Assembly (NCBI RefSeq): GCF_014699075.1
Contig: NZ_JACXAB010000007.1
Span: forward strand, 186,001 to 250,000
Direction of reading: 5' to 3'
DNA length: 64,000 bases
Source: Microvirga sp.
GTDB taxonomy: Bacteria > Pseudomonadota > Alphaproteobacteria > Rhizobiales > Beijerinckiaceae
Part shown: in pieces, positions 17,161 to 26,272 of the stretch
Layout of the letters: each line of letters opens with the position of its first letter
Position numbering within the stretch: the stretch's first letter is position 1
Notes under the pieces: generated by a model
Told to the model about the DNA's origin: nothing
Database searches by the model: none
Seen by the model: only the letters and a program-made list of their open reading frames with translations
Translations under genes and position numbers: made by a program

Positions 17161-18410
17161 GATTCTTTGATAAGAGCCTGCGCAACGGTGTCAGCCGCGT
17201 CAGTTGCTACTCGCCGGACGGCTTCTGTCTGTAGATGGGCATATCGCTGGGTCGTTCGTGCCTGTCGATGCCCGAGGACAGCCCCGGTCAGATACAAGGA
17301 GGCACCGGCGTTCACAGCCTGTGAGGCGAAGCTATGCCGAAGGTCGTGCAGTCGAACCCCATCAAGGCGTGCTTTGGAGCGCAGTTTGACCCAAACCTTC
17401 TGCAATCCAACAATTGGCCCGCTGCCACGGTTCGACGGGAACACCCAGGCGCTCGTCTGCCCCTGGCCGAGATCCCTCAGCAGGCCCACGGCTTGATCAC
17501 TGAGTGGCACAATCCGAGGCCCCGTCTTGCCTGTCGCCAGGTGCAGCACCCCCCTTTCGAGATCCACTTCCTCCCACCTCAACCTCGCGATTTCCGAGCG
17601 GCGGCATCCAGTAAGGGCAAGCAGCCGGATCGCATTGGTGAATGCGCGGCTTGTCCCGTGATCCTCTAGCCATTGCATGGCCTCACCAACCCTCAACCAC
17701 TCCTCCCGCGTCAGAAAACGGCCTGGCTGCTCACCTGTCTGCGCTCGAACGTGCTGCGTTGGGTTCCGCACCACGTAACCCGCCCGGATGCCAAACCTGA
17801 ACGCTGCCCCCAGCACAGCCAAGCAACGCCCAGCAATGCCCCGACCTCCTTCGACGATAGCCCGTCCTCGAGATTTGGTTTTTTCGTCGCATCGGGTAAC
17901 CCCATTCGAAACATCCGCAACGAACCTGACGATATCGGCCTCCGTTAGGGTCTCGACGGGCTTGTTGCCCAGGAGCGGCAGGATATGCCGCGTGATGTTT
18001 GAGCGATCCGTATCCCAACTGGATGGGCGTTTGCCTGGTTTGAAGGCCGGTCCCTCCGCGAGATAAAGGCGGCACAGGTCACTCACGGTAGCCACGGGCA
18101 ACACCGCAGGAGGGTGATCCCTTACCTCAGCGGGATCAACCCCTGTCGCAACAATCCCAAGCACGCGCTTTGCCGCGAGGCGGGCATCATCGACGGTCAA
18201 CCGACCGTATCGACCTATCGTGTAAAACCGCTGTCGTCCTTTGAAGCTGTACTTTACAACGAAGGAGGCATCCCGCACCTGCCGACGTACCCCGAAACCG
18301 GTGACTTCGGAGTCCCAGATCGCCTCGCCGGGCTGGAGGGCGTCAACCACACGCTTGCTCAAGCGAACCCGCTTGGAAGCAGCGCGTTCCTGCTGTTTTC
18401 TCTCATCCAT
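17157..18410 (-). CDS. tyrosine site-specific integrase, 417 aa
   Basis: It has all active-site elements of the tyrosine recombinase family: Arg in LTGCRRSEIARLRW, Lys in ATGKTGPRIVPL, His-x-x-Arg in LHDLRHSFAS, and His with the Tyr nucleophile in LGHRQARTTQRYAH. The N-terminal DUF4102-like arm-binding region (TGFGVRRQVRDASFVVKY, TIGRYGRLTVDDAR) is typical of integrases that use tRNA genes. Its length is normal. The 5' end faces the tRNA-Ala fragment 175 bases away, the usual int-att arrangement, and the gene is transcribed into the element. Confidence 0.95.
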   Translation of the reverse strand: MDERKQQERAASKRVRLSKRVVDALQPGEAIWDSEVTGFGVRRQVRDASFVVKYSFKGRQRFYTIGRYGRLTVDDARLAAKRVLGIVATGVDPAEVRDHPPAVLPVATVSDLCRLYLAEGPAFKPGKRPSSWDTDRSNITRHILPLLGNKPVETLTEADIVRFVADVSNGVTRCDEKTKSRGRAIVEGGRGIAGRCLAVLGAAFRFGIRAGYVVRNPTQHVRAQTGEQPGRFLTREEWLRVGEAMQWLEDHGTSRAFTNAIRLLALTGCRRSEIARLRWEEVDLERGVLHLATGKTGPRIVPLSDQAVGLLRDLGQGQTSAWVFPSNRGSGPIVGLQKVWVKLRSKARLDGVRLHDLRHSFASQAVNAGASLYLTGAVLGHRQARTTQRYAHLQTEAVRRVATDAADTVAQALIKES

Positions 18411-18556
18411 CGCTAACAGCCGCTGCGCTTACAACACGATAGTAGCAACAATTTAGCTACAAGGCGAGCAACAGCTACAGCGATAGCTGGCTACTTCAGG
18501 ATATTGCGAGCGATGGACGACCCTTTTAAAATCAATTACTTAGGATTGCTGCCGAC

Positions 18557-18574
18557 AGCAGGCAAAAGCCTGCT
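18557..18574. other. 7-bp stem-loop beside the attachment site
   Basis: AGCAGGC and GCCTGCT pair perfectly around an AAAA loop, 10 bases upstream of the tRNA fragment. It may terminate transcription entering the element or serve as an integrase-binding feature. There is no T run. Confidence 0.35.
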
Positions 18575-18584
18575 TCGGCCTTAC

Positions 18585-18954
<370 letters not shown>

Positions 18955-19275
18955 ATGGCTCTGACGGGGCGTTTTAATCTCAGGAAATCTTTTTCCGGAC
19001 GGATCATTTTACAGGTTGAAGAAGAAGTGGAGAGCACATGGGGGCTCTTCTCGCAGAAGCGCAAGTTCCGCAGGCGCTGGAGGGACGCGAAGTCGATGGA
19101 TCTGCCGGCGACGGAGCTTCGTTCGTTGATGGATCTGCGCAACCGACCACAGTTCATGCAGGCCTTCGAGCCGACACAAGTGGCGCGTCCGTCGGCTCTT
19201 AAGACGGATCCAGTCCAGTCGACAGTCGCCGGTTCTGCCTTACCTGGCGAAGGGAGTGCGGCGACAGCGCACTGA
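18955..19275 (+). CDS. conserved hypothetical protein, 106 aa
   Basis: The ATG at 18955 has AAAGGA eight bases upstream and begins a strand-helix segment (MALTGRFNLRKSFSGRIILQ) with a following aromatic and basic region (LFSQKRKFRRRWRDAK) and a helix ending LRSLMDLRNRPQFM. From memory, closely similar short proteins are common in Methylobacteriaceae and relatives. The C-terminal 35 residues are low-complexity. No enzymatic motif. It is the first core gene after the mobile element. Confidence 0.65.
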   Translation: MALTGRFNLRKSFSGRIILQVEEEVESTWGLFSQKRKFRRRWRDAKSMDLPATELRSLMDLRNRPQFMQAFEPTQVARPSALKTDPVQSTVAGSALPGEGSAATAH

Positions 19276-19330
19276 TGAGCAGCCTGATCACCTGAGATAA
19301 AGTGGTTGGGCTTCGCCTCTCATCTTAGCA

Positions 19331-19356
19331 TCGGTCCCGCGCTCCCGCGGGACCGA
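19331..19356. terminator. bidirectional stem-loop
   Basis: TCGGTCCCGCG and CGCGGGACCGA pair over 11 bases around a CTCC loop. It lies between two convergent coding sequences, a normal position for a shared terminator. It is followed by CTTG rather than a T run, so factor-independent termination is uncertain. Confidence 0.5.
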
Positions 19357-19372
19357 CTTGCCGCATGTCCGC

Positions 19373-19610
19373 TCACGCCCTGCGGCTCTCCAGGCAGATG
19401 CGTGCCGACTGGCATTGAGGGATGTTGCCGAAGATGCTCTCCGGTGAGGTCCGGCCGGTCCAGACGTTCAGGGCTGTGGCCAGCACCCAGAGAGGTTCGG
19501 CCATGGCACGATCGGCAAGCCCCGGCAGCGAGGCCTCGGCGCAGGCTCTCACATCGGCGATCACGGCCTCCTTCGGAACCTTGGGTGACTGCGCCCGGTT
19601 TACAGCCAAG
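19373..19610 (-). pseudogene. truncated duplicate of the small gene at 21127-21438
   Basis: The translated segment AVIADVRACAEASLPGLADR through ICLESRRA is closely similar to the C-terminal two-thirds of the 103-residue protein at 21127-21438. Upstream of that segment the two differ, and the frame runs into the antisense of the phospholipase gene. It therefore lacks the N-terminal part of its paralogue. A GTG start after GGAGG could still make a short protein. Confidence 0.6.
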
Positions 19611-19650
19611 GCACCTTGGATGATCCCACGCTCGCCCAGAGGAACCGAAC

Positions 19651-21114
19651 ATGCAGGGCGGTGGGGCGATGGAGAGAGCAGCAGTGCAAGTCTTGCGGCC
19701 CGATCATACATGCTGGCGGATCGAGCAGGCTGACCGGATTGCCCTCATCGTCGATGCCGCTGACTACTTTCAGGCCGCTCAGTCGGCCATGCTCAAGGCG
19801 CAGCATTCCATCCTCATGATCGGATGGGATTTCGATACGCGCATCGATCTCGACCCCACGGGCGAAACAGGCGAGTATCCCCGGCGGCTGGGGGCCTTCC
19901 TGACATGGCTGGTCGACACCAAGCCGGATCTTCACGTCAACATCCTGAAGTGGGACCTCGGCATGGTGAAGTCCCTGTGGCGGGGCACGACTCTCTTCCG
20001 GGTGGCCCAGTGGGCTTGGCATGAGCGCATCACCTTCAAGCTCGATGGCGCCCACCCGCCCGGCGCGGCGCACCACCACAAGATCGTCGTGATCGACGAC
20101 GCCGTTGCGTTCTGCGGCGGCATCGACATGACAGGCGATCGCTGGGACACGTCGGAGCACCGCGACGACGATCCGCGCCGCCGCCGCCCCTTCACGCGGC
20201 GTGCCTACGGGCCATGGCATGACGCCACTACGGCCGTCAGTGGAGCGGCGGCCAAGGCGCTTGGGGATCACGCCCGTGAGCGCTGGAAGCGAGCCTCGGG
20301 AGAGGTCCTGGCGCCGCCGCCTGCCGGTTCGGACCCCTGGCCCGACCGCCTGCCTGTGGACATGGCCGACGTGGCGGTCGCGATCGCCCGGACCATCCCG
20401 GCCTACGACGATCAGGCAGAGGTGCGCGAGATCGAAGCCCTGTACCTCGCCGCGATCGCAGCCGCTCGTCGAAGCATTTACTTTGAAAGCCAATACTTCG
20501 CCTCGCGTGCCGTCGCGGAGGCGATTGCACTGCGCCTCGACGAGCCGGACGGACCCGAATTCGTGATCGTCAATCCTGAATCGGCGGAAGGCTGGCTTGA
20601 GGAGGAGGCCATGGGCTCGGCGCGAGCCCGTCTCCTGGCCATGCTCAGACGCCGCGACCGTTTCGGGCGCCTGCGGGTTTATACGCCCGTCACCGCGGGG
20701 GAGCAGCCGATCTATGTGCACGCCAAGATCATGATCATGGATGACCGGCTGCTGCGGGTGGGGTCATCCAACCTGAACAACCGCTCCATGGGCTACGACA
20801 CCGAGTGCGACCTCGCCCTCGAGACGGAGGACGACACGCCTGTAGCCGACGTGATCCGCAGGTTTCGGGCCGGGCTGCTGGCCGAGCATCTCGGCACGTC
20901 GCCGGAGCAGGTCTCCGCCACCATGGCCGAGAAGCGTTCGCTGATCGCGGCGATCGAGGCGCTTTCAGGCCCCGGGCGCTCTCTTCGGCCGTTTGATCCT
21001 CCGGAAATCAACGATGCGGAGAAGGCGCTGGCGGACCACGAACTCCTCGATCCGGAGCGCCCGCGCTCCCTCTTGCAGGCCCTGTCCCGGCCTCACCTGC
21101 CTATTTTCAGGTGA
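19651..21114 (+). CDS. phospholipase D-like (cardiolipin synthase-type) protein, 487 aa
   Basis: Two HKD motifs are present: HHHKIVVIDD with GGIDMTGDRWD after it at about residue 150, and VHAKIMIMDD with GSSNLNNRSMG at about residue 358. This is the bilobed phospholipase D / cardiolipin synthase arrangement, catalysing transphosphatidylation or phosphodiester hydrolysis at the membrane. There is no signal peptide. The ATG at 19651 has AGAGGA seven bases upstream. It is flanked on both sides by copies of a small minus-strand gene. Confidence 0.88.
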   Translation: MQGGGAMERAAVQVLRPDHTCWRIEQADRIALIVDAADYFQAAQSAMLKAQHSILMIGWDFDTRIDLDPTGETGEYPRRLGAFLTWLVDTKPDLHVNILKWDLGMVKSLWRGTTLFRVAQWAWHERITFKLDGAHPPGAAHHHKIVVIDDAVAFCGGIDMTGDRWDTSEHRDDDPRRRRPFTRRAYGPWHDATTAVSGAAAKALGDHARERWKRASGEVLAPPPAGSDPWPDRLPVDMADVAVAIARTIPAYDDQAEVREIEALYLAAIAAARRSIYFESQYFASRAVAEAIALRLDEPDGPEFVIVNPESAEGWLEEEAMGSARARLLAMLRRRDRFGRLRVYTPVTAGEQPIYVHAKIMIMDDRLLRVGSSNLNNRSMGYDTECDLALETEDDTPVADVIRRFRAGLLAEHLGTSPEQVSATMAEKRSLIAAIEALSGPGRSLRPFDPPEINDAEKALADHELLDPERPRSLLQALSRPHLPIFR

Positions 21115-21126
21115 CGATAAGCGTCA

Positions 21127-21438
21127 TCACGCCCCACGGCTCTCCAGATACATACGTGCCGACTTGAGGGCCGACTCGCATTGGGGAGTGTTGCCGAGGA
21201 TGCTTTCAGGGGCAGTTTGGCCGGTCCAGACGTTCAGGGCCGTGCTCACCACCCAAAAGGGTTCGGCCATGGCGCGATTTGCCAATCCCGGCAGCGAGGC
21301 CTCGGCGCAGGTTCTCACATCGGCGATCACGGCCTGAGGCGCCCGAGCCTGTGCCAGACGCTCGCTCATCTCCGCCTGGAGCGGATCGACGATCAGGAGG
21401 CTGACGAGGGAAGACAGGATTTCTTGAAGCATGACCAT
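21127..21438 (-). CDS. small conserved hypothetical protein, 103 aa
   Basis: The product begins with a hydrophobic helix (MVMLQEILSSLVSLLIV) that may be membrane-associated. A conserved soluble part follows (AVIADVRTCAEASLPGLANR, then EPFWVVSTALNVWTGQTAPE). The same part is repeated as a fragment at 19373-19610. It is convergent with the phospholipase gene, separated by 12 bases. A start at 21432 is equally possible. Function unknown. Confidence 0.65.
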   Translation of the reverse strand: MVMLQEILSSLVSLLIVDPLQAEMSERLAQARAPQAVIADVRTCAEASLPGLANRAMAEPFWVVSTALNVWTGQTAPESILGNTPQCESALKSARMYLESRGA

Positions 21439-21803
21439 CTCTGTGCCGGCGGCCGGATCGAAAGCGATCCGACATCACGCAGGCGCCACCGCTTCCTGCG
21501 TCAGAGGGGCCCGGATCAGGGGTCTGGTTGAAACGTAAGCATGAACGGCCGCGGTTCAAGGTCCGGGCAGGGCGGAGTGGATGATGTTGCGCCACGCGTG
21601 GCGACCCTGATGAGCGAACATTTGGGTCCGGGTGGTGGAGTCGTCGTTAGCTGGAAGATCCGATTCCTATTCAGCCCTGCAAGTTCGCCAGAGGGTGCAG
21701 CAACGTCATTATTCCAGTGCCGGAGCCTCAAAGTTGCCGTGATTGCCCCGGCATGAGCGGAGCTGCACACATCAAGTGATTTGCGGAGCAAATCGTCAGC
21801 ATC
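21439..21803. other. gene-free spacer
   Basis: No supported gene. It separates the divergently transcribed genes at 21127-21438 and 21804-22517 and should hold both promoters. A short plus-strand frame at 21541-21756 lacks a ribosome-binding site and was not accepted. Confidence 0.4.
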
Positions 21804-22517
21804 ATGAGTTCTTCGCCTCAGCACCGAACCGGTTTCGTCTTTCCTTGGTCTGCTGACGATCAATCGCGTCATGAACTCATCGAGAAGCTCGAACAGGTCT
21901 ACAGGCTGTACCATCTGCGCTGGCAGACAGTGCAGCAATACGGTGGGGCCGCGCGCCCGCTGCTTCATCGGATCGGCAGGGCATTCGATCAGACAGCTCT
22001 GGCCACCGCGCTGATCGTGCTTCCGAAAGTATTTGCCGAATGGGACAGGCTGCGCCCCATCCTGATGTCAAACGCCCGGACATTGCTTCCCTTCGTTCCG
22101 CTGGTGAAGACCGCAGAGGACGAAGCCCTCGAACAGGATCCTGTCTGGAACCTCCTGGGGGAGTTCAAGACGCTTGCACCCGAACAACAGGATAAGGCTG
22201 CCAAGAACCTGGCGCTCCTGTGGGGACACTTCGAGGAAACCTTCGGAGGCCTGAGCGGCTTTCTCGCGGAGCCGCCGACGGAACAGGCGCTCTATCTCGA
22301 CAAGCTCGACACGGCCTCCCGACGCATGAAGCTCGCCCGAGGTTCGGATGTGGCCTTCCACTATGTCACGGTCGAAGTGATGCGGCTTTACGTGACCTGC
22401 CTGCAGACGAAGCGCTCGGATCGAGCTGCTCTCTCGCTCGCGACCGCCGCTGCCGCTCTGATCAATCGCGGGCGCATGATGACACCGGCGATCACGCACC
22501 AGCCCGCAGCCGCCTGA
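21804..22517 (+). CDS. hypothetical protein, 237 aa
   Basis: A soluble, mostly helical protein. The first 20 residues are polar; helices follow (ELIEKLEQVYRLYHLRWQTV, LATALIVLPKVFAEWDRL, then DVAFHYVTVEVMRLYVT). No transmembrane segment or catalytic motif is visible. It is monocistronic and followed by a stem-loop at 22567-22592. I do not recognise the family. Confidence 0.7.
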   Translation: MSSSPQHRTGFVFPWSADDQSRHELIEKLEQVYRLYHLRWQTVQQYGGAARPLLHRIGRAFDQTALATALIVLPKVFAEWDRLRPILMSNARTLLPFVPLVKTAEDEALEQDPVWNLLGEFKTLAPEQQDKAAKNLALLWGHFEETFGGLSGFLAEPPTEQALYLDKLDTASRRMKLARGSDVAFHYVTVEVMRLYVTCLQTKRSDRAALSLATAAAALINRGRMMTPAITHQPAAA

Positions 22518-22566
22518 CACATCATCCGCGCAGCAGTTTCAGGCACGCTGGCACGACAAAGAAAAA

Positions 22567-22592
22567 GGCCTGAGCGGAGAGACCGTCAGGCC
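22567..22592 (+). terminator. stem-loop terminator candidate
   Basis: GGCCTGA and TCAGGCC flank an inner CGG-AGAGA-CCG pairing, giving a long imperfect hairpin 49 bases after the stop of the 237-residue gene. The T run is weak (GTCGAGTT). Confidence 0.45.
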
Positions 22593-22694
22593 GTCGAGTT
22601 GCCAGAGGGAACGAAGGGATTCAGAAGGACAACGGCCAAGCCTCGCTGCGGTTCCCGGCCGGTGCAGGATTCCCGAGATCCTGCTTACAGCGCA

Positions 22695-22892
22695 TCAGCG
22701 CGGTGCCGCCTCGATCGCGTTCTGCTCGACGACGCGTTCGATCATCTCCGTCTCGCTCTTGATGCAGTAGAGCGGCATGCCGCCGGCGGTTGTCGGAAGC
22801 AGGCGCAGCACCCTGAAGACATCGTACGGAAGAACCCGGCAGGATGAGCAGGGCCTGACCATCTGGCCGATTTTGAACACATGCGCGATCAT
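22695..22892 (-). CDS. small conserved hypothetical protein, 65 aa
   Basis: A short protein beginning MIAHVFKIGQMVRPCSS with a compact predicted beta structure (YDVFRVLRLLPTTAGGMPLY, IKSETEMIERVVEQN). Similar 60- to 75-residue proteins with a FKIGQ-V start and a (Y/V)RIKSE segment are frequent in alphaproteobacteria. It lies 33 bases downstream of the PRC-barrel gene and may be in the same transcript. Function unknown. Confidence 0.65.
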   Translation of the reverse strand: MIAHVFKIGQMVRPCSSCRVLPYDVFRVLRLLPTTAGGMPLYCIKSETEMIERVVEQNAIEAAPR

Positions 22893-22925
22893 GGCGATCC
22901 TCCGGAATATAATGGAGCGGCGATG

Positions 22926-23498
22926 TCAGATCGGACCTCGCGGGACGTCGTGCCAGTAATCCCGCATCTCCTGTTCGCGCCTGCGATCGGGCCAGACCGT
23001 ATCGTCGCCGTAGAAGGCCGGCGCGCCTTGAACCTGGGCCTCGGTCACGTCGGTGCGGTAGCCCTCGAGCTCCTTGTCGTAGGAGAGCTTGTCCCACGGG
23101 ATCGTATGATGCTGGACACCCAGACTGAAAAAACCCCCGAAGGTGACGTCGACATAGAGGACGCGGCCGCTCACCTTCTCGATCAGGAGACGCTTGATCG
23201 TGCCGATCTGCCGCGCGTGCGGATCATAGACAGCCGTTCCCTGCACCCGGTCGCTTTCGATCACCGGATGGACCGAGGTGGCGCGGTTGACAGGTCCCCA
23301 GAGATAGAAGCCGTTCTCCAGGATCCCCGCCGCCACGATGGCGCGGCTGATGCCCTGACTCCATTCGTCATCGGGGCCGATCTGCTGCACGAGGGCCCAT
23401 GGACCCAGATCGGACGGAAGAGCCTCGCCCGTGGAGCTCTCGGCAAATCCGCGGAGACCGGGCTCCGCCCCGGATTGAAACACGTAATAGGTTCTCAT
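22926..23498 (-). CDS. PRC-barrel domain protein, 190 aa
   Basis: Residues about 85 to 150 form a PRC-barrel-like segment (GTAVYDPHARQIGTIKRLLI, VSGRVLYVDVTFGGFFSLGV, HHTIPWDKLSYDKELEGYR). The domain binds partners or RNA in RimM and photosynthetic reaction centres, and occurs in stress-related soluble proteins of this group. The start at 23498 has GGGAGG upstream; the frame extends further but is not protein-like there. The N-terminal half (MRTYYVFQSGAEPGLRGF) has no known domain. Confidence 0.8.
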   Translation of the reverse strand: MRTYYVFQSGAEPGLRGFAESSTGEALPSDLGPWALVQQIGPDDEWSQGISRAIVAAGILENGFYLWGPVNRATSVHPVIESDRVQGTAVYDPHARQIGTIKRLLIEKVSGRVLYVDVTFGGFFSLGVQHHTIPWDKLSYDKELEGYRTDVTEAQVQGAPAFYGDDTVWPDRRREQEMRDYWHDVPRGPI

Positions 23499-23711
23499 GA
23501 GCGCCTCCCCTGCACCAGGATCGATCGCATCGCCCCCTCCGCATGAGCGGGTGTGAAGCCTGCTCATGCGACGATTGTAGACCTCCATGGTTCGCCATCA
23601 AACAGGCAACATCATGTCGCAAGGCTGCGGCTTGCATCGTTGGAAGAAAGAGCGTTCGATGATAGGCTCGAAGGCAAATGAAATGGGCCTCTCATCGCAG
23701 GGAAGGAACAG

Positions 23712-23987
23712 GTGGCAGACTTGGCGATATCCTTGCTGGTCGTCCTCGCGGGCGCCGTCGGAATGCTCCTCCTGCTCCTGACATGGTTCGGCAGCCGAAG
23801 CATCACGCCCGAGATCGAAGACGATCTCGATCCGATTCTGGGGCCTCGGGATCCCACGGCCATCTATGAGTCGCACGGTCCCTTCATTCCCATGCCGGCT
23901 CACCTGAGAACGAGCGATCAGATGGTCGATTGGATGACCAAGGAACTGCCTAAACTGACGGCGGAAATCGCGAATCCGCGGACTTGA
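23712..23987 (+). CDS. small membrane protein, 91 aa
   Basis: The start is a GTG with GGAAGGAA upstream. Residues 5 to 27 form one strong transmembrane helix (AISLLVVLAGAVGMLLLLLT), followed by a polar cytoplasmic or periplasmic tail with several Pro, Asp and Glu residues (ITPEIEDDLDPILGPRDPTA). No family is recognised. It is divergent from the PRC-barrel gene. Confidence 0.6.
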   Translation: MADLAISLLVVLAGAVGMLLLLLTWFGSRSITPEIEDDLDPILGPRDPTAIYESHGPFIPMPAHLRTSDQMVDWMTKELPKLTAEIANPRT

Positions 23988-24041
23988 TGGGGATGCTCCG
24001 CCGTGAGGAGCGGAGTTCCGCGCTGATCGCCTAGTGAGAGT

Positions 24042-24158
24042 TCAGGGGAACATCAGGGCAGAGGTCACGATGCTGGCCGTATAGGCCAAGGCAATCAGAA
24101 GCGGTGCGACCATCGCGGCCGAGGCAAGCAGGAAGACTGACAGACTGAGACTGCGCAC
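24042..24158 (-). CDS. 38-residue membrane peptide
   Basis: A GTG at 24158 follows GGAGGG at five bases' distance and opens a 38-codon frame ending at 24042. The peptide is basic at the start (MRSLSLSVFLL) and then almost wholly hydrophobic (ASAAMVAPLLIALAYTAS), with a short uncharged end (TSALMFP). It would form a single transmembrane helix. A competing ATG frame in the same place stops after 22 codons. The clean start context and composition make it a likely small membrane protein or toxin-like peptide. Confidence 0.45.
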   Translation of the reverse strand: MRSLSLSVFLLASAAMVAPLLIALAYTASIVTSALMFP

Positions 24159-24176
24159 GACATCCCTCCTCGTAAG

Positions 24177-24280
24177 AGCATCGGACCCAAAAGTGGATTT
24201 GCACTTTCGAAATCCATCCGGTGCTTAGCTTTTTAAGCTGCGCATCGTTGAGAGCGGACCCGGAAGGCCGCACGATGCGC
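24177..24280. repeat. palindromic intergenic repeat, copy 1
   Basis: The first part (24177-24225) begins AGCATCGGACCCAAAAGTG like the copy at 60561, then diverges in its second arm. The second part (24240-24280) is a hairpin with CGCATCGT and ACGATGCG ends, shared with copies at 52348 and 60619. This two-module structure resembles bacterial interspersed mosaic elements. Confidence 0.7.
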
Positions 24281-24402
24281 TGGATGTCAGCAGCCTAACC
24301 GGAACCATGACCGCAACATGGCACAACCTTGGCTAAACCTGAGAAGCGCCGGGTTGTGAGCCTCTTCTTCACCGACTCAAAGATGAAATGCCTCCGATCG
24401 TC

Positions 24403-24792
24403 TCAGGCTTCCGGGATCTGGTTCTCCAGCCTGTCACGCGGTTGCGGGCGTGTGGCGATGTAGAGCGCAACGCTCCCCATGATGATCGCCAGGATGACGA
24501 GCAGGACATTGCTCTCAGCCAGCCACAGGATGATGCCGTAGGAGACGGCCAGCATGCTCAGGGCAGTGATCTTGGCGCGCCGCGGAATAGCCTTCTGATC
24601 GCGCCACGTGGTCAGCAGGTAGCCGAAGCGGGGATGGCTGTAGAGTCGTTCGGCCAGAGCCGGGTTCGAGCGGGCGAAAAACCAAACGGCGAGGAGAACG
24701 AAAGGCGTCGTCGGCAGAACCGGCAGGAAGATCCCGATCACGCCGAGGCCAAGGCTGAGATAGCCCAGACAGAGATAGAGTTGGCGCATCAC
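24403..24792 (-). CDS. DUF454 / YbaN family inner-membrane protein, 129 aa
   Basis: It shows the YbaN pattern: a first transmembrane helix (LGYLSLGLGVIGIFLPVLPT), the conserved LPTTPFVLLA-FFARS-P segment, a soluble loop with HPRFG, and two further membrane helices (SMLAVSYGIILWL, VLLVILAIIMGSVALY). Function unknown for the family, which occurs widely in proteobacteria. The length is normal. It lies 175 bases after the amidase gene. Confidence 0.85.
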   Translation of the reverse strand: MMRQLYLCLGYLSLGLGVIGIFLPVLPTTPFVLLAVWFFARSNPALAERLYSHPRFGYLLTTWRDQKAIPRRAKITALSMLAVSYGIILWLAESNVLLVILAIIMGSVALYIATRPQPRDRLENQIPEA

Positions 24793-24967
24793 CGGCTCGG
24801 GCCCTCAACGGCTTGCATGAAGGATCATAACGCGTGTTGGCGGAATCGGTGCCAGTGGCCCTCGCTGTACGCCATCTTTCTCATCTCGGACAGGCAGAAC
24901 GTCTGCATGGGCGACCCGCCCTCTCCACCTGTCCGCAACGTCATTCATTGGAAGCGCGTCAGTTTTC

Positions 24968-26260
24968 TCAGCGCGCCAATTCACGCTCCACACCGGCTGC
25001 GATCTCCAGCAGCCGGCGGTCCTGACCGTGGCGTGCCACCAGCATGATGCCCACCGGGCGCTCGCAGTTAGGTATAGGCAGCGAGATGGCCGTGAGATCG
25101 AACTGGTTGCAGAACATCGGGTTGCGCAGGATGTGCCAGTCCGTTTTGTTGTAGAGCCTGTCATCGGTCTCCAGGGGCGCGATCAGGGGAGCCGAGACGG
25201 CTGTCGTCGGCAGCGCCAGCACGTCGACCGGGAGCAGCCGGTCATCCATGGAGGCTGTCAGTGCCCGGCGGTGGCGGATCATGCGGATATAGAGCGGCGC
25301 CGGAACGGTGCCGCTGCGCGCAATCGACCATCGCACGCGCGGGTCGATCTCCGCAGCCTTGGCCTCAAGCCAATCCGCATGAACCTCGGAGGCCTCGATG
25401 GAGGCGATCGAGGCCGCGGCGGTTGTGTCCGCCATGGCCGTGAGCAGATCGTCGATGCTGTGGTCGTGGACCATCGCGCCGGCCTGCGACAGGCGGCTCA
25501 AAGCCCCGTCAAAGGCCTGCTCCACGAGGGGTTCCGTCTCGGCGAACAGACGCCCCCGGGGAATGCCGACCCGCAAGCCCGCCAGGGGGCGTGGGGTCAC
25601 CGTCCACGGCTCTTCGCCGGCCATGACGGCATCGGTGGAAGCGCAGTCCTGAACGGAACGCGCAAGCGGACCGACCGAGTCCAGCGACGGCGACAGGGGA
25701 AAGGCCCCATCCAGCGGGATCCGATGCGCGGTCGGCTTGAACCCGACCACGCCGTTGAGCGCCGCCGGAATGCGCACCGATCCGCCGGTGTCGCTGCCGA
25801 TGGAAATCTCGCTCGTGCCCTCCGCCACCGTGACACCGGCCCCTGAGGACGAGCCACCCGGAATGCGTAAGGCATCGGCCGCATTGCCAGGGGTGCCGTA
25901 ATGGGGGTTGAGGCCGAGTCCCGAATACGCGAACTCCACCATGTTGGTCTTGCCCAGGATGACCGCGCCTGCCTGACGCAGGCGGCGCACGATGGTGGCA
26001 TCTCTGGTGGCCGGCGGCCTGTCGCGCAAGACGATGGAGCCTGCGAGCGTGGTCTCGCCCGCCACATCGAACAGATCCTTGATCGAGACGATCGCCCCGT
26101 CGAGCGGACTTAGAGAAACACCCGCGTGCCGGCGCGCATCGGCCGCATCGGCAGCGGCCAGGGCCGCATCGCGGTAGAGGCGGACGAACACCCGCTCGTC
26201 GGCGGCCCGCGCGTCGAGACGCTCCAGAATGGTTTCGAGCTTGCTGCGGATCGTCGTCAT
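24968..26260 (-). CDS. amidase signature family hydrolase, 430 aa
   Basis: It has the Ser-cisSer-Lys triad of the amidase signature family: Lys61 in IVSIKDLFD, the Ser-rich loop GGSSSG (135 to 140), and the nucleophile Ser161 in SDTGGSVRIPAA. Members hydrolyse amides or act in GatA; this length without a C-terminal GatA extension points to a small-molecule amidase. It begins 12 bases after the HWE kinase stop and probably ends the phytochrome operon. The substrate cannot be told. Confidence 0.88.
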   Translation of the reverse strand: MTTIRSKLETILERLDARAADERVFVRLYRDAALAAADAADARRHAGVSLSPLDGAIVSIKDLFDVAGETTLAGSIVLRDRPPATRDATIVRRLRQAGAVILGKTNMVEFAYSGLGLNPHYGTPGNAADALRIPGGSSSGAGVTVAEGTSEISIGSDTGGSVRIPAALNGVVGFKPTAHRIPLDGAFPLSPSLDSVGPLARSVQDCASTDAVMAGEEPWTVTPRPLAGLRVGIPRGRLFAETEPLVEQAFDGALSRLSQAGAMVHDHSIDDLLTAMADTTAAASIASIEASEVHADWLEAKAAEIDPRVRWSIARSGTVPAPLYIRMIRHRRALTASMDDRLLPVDVLALPTTAVSAPLIAPLETDDRLYNKTDWHILRNPMFCNQFDLTAISLPIPNCERPVGIMLVARHGQDRRLLEIAAGVERELAR

Positions 26261-26272
26261 TGAGGCACCCTC

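Noticed and set aside
21541..21756. 71-residue plus-strand open frame between two divergent genes
   Set aside because: No ribosome-binding site, low-complexity Gly/Ser/Arg start, no similarity recognised.
22599..22847. 82-residue plus-strand open frame opposite the small gene at 22695
   Set aside because: The minus-strand product is far more protein-like and has a known short-protein pattern, so the plus frame is a shadow.
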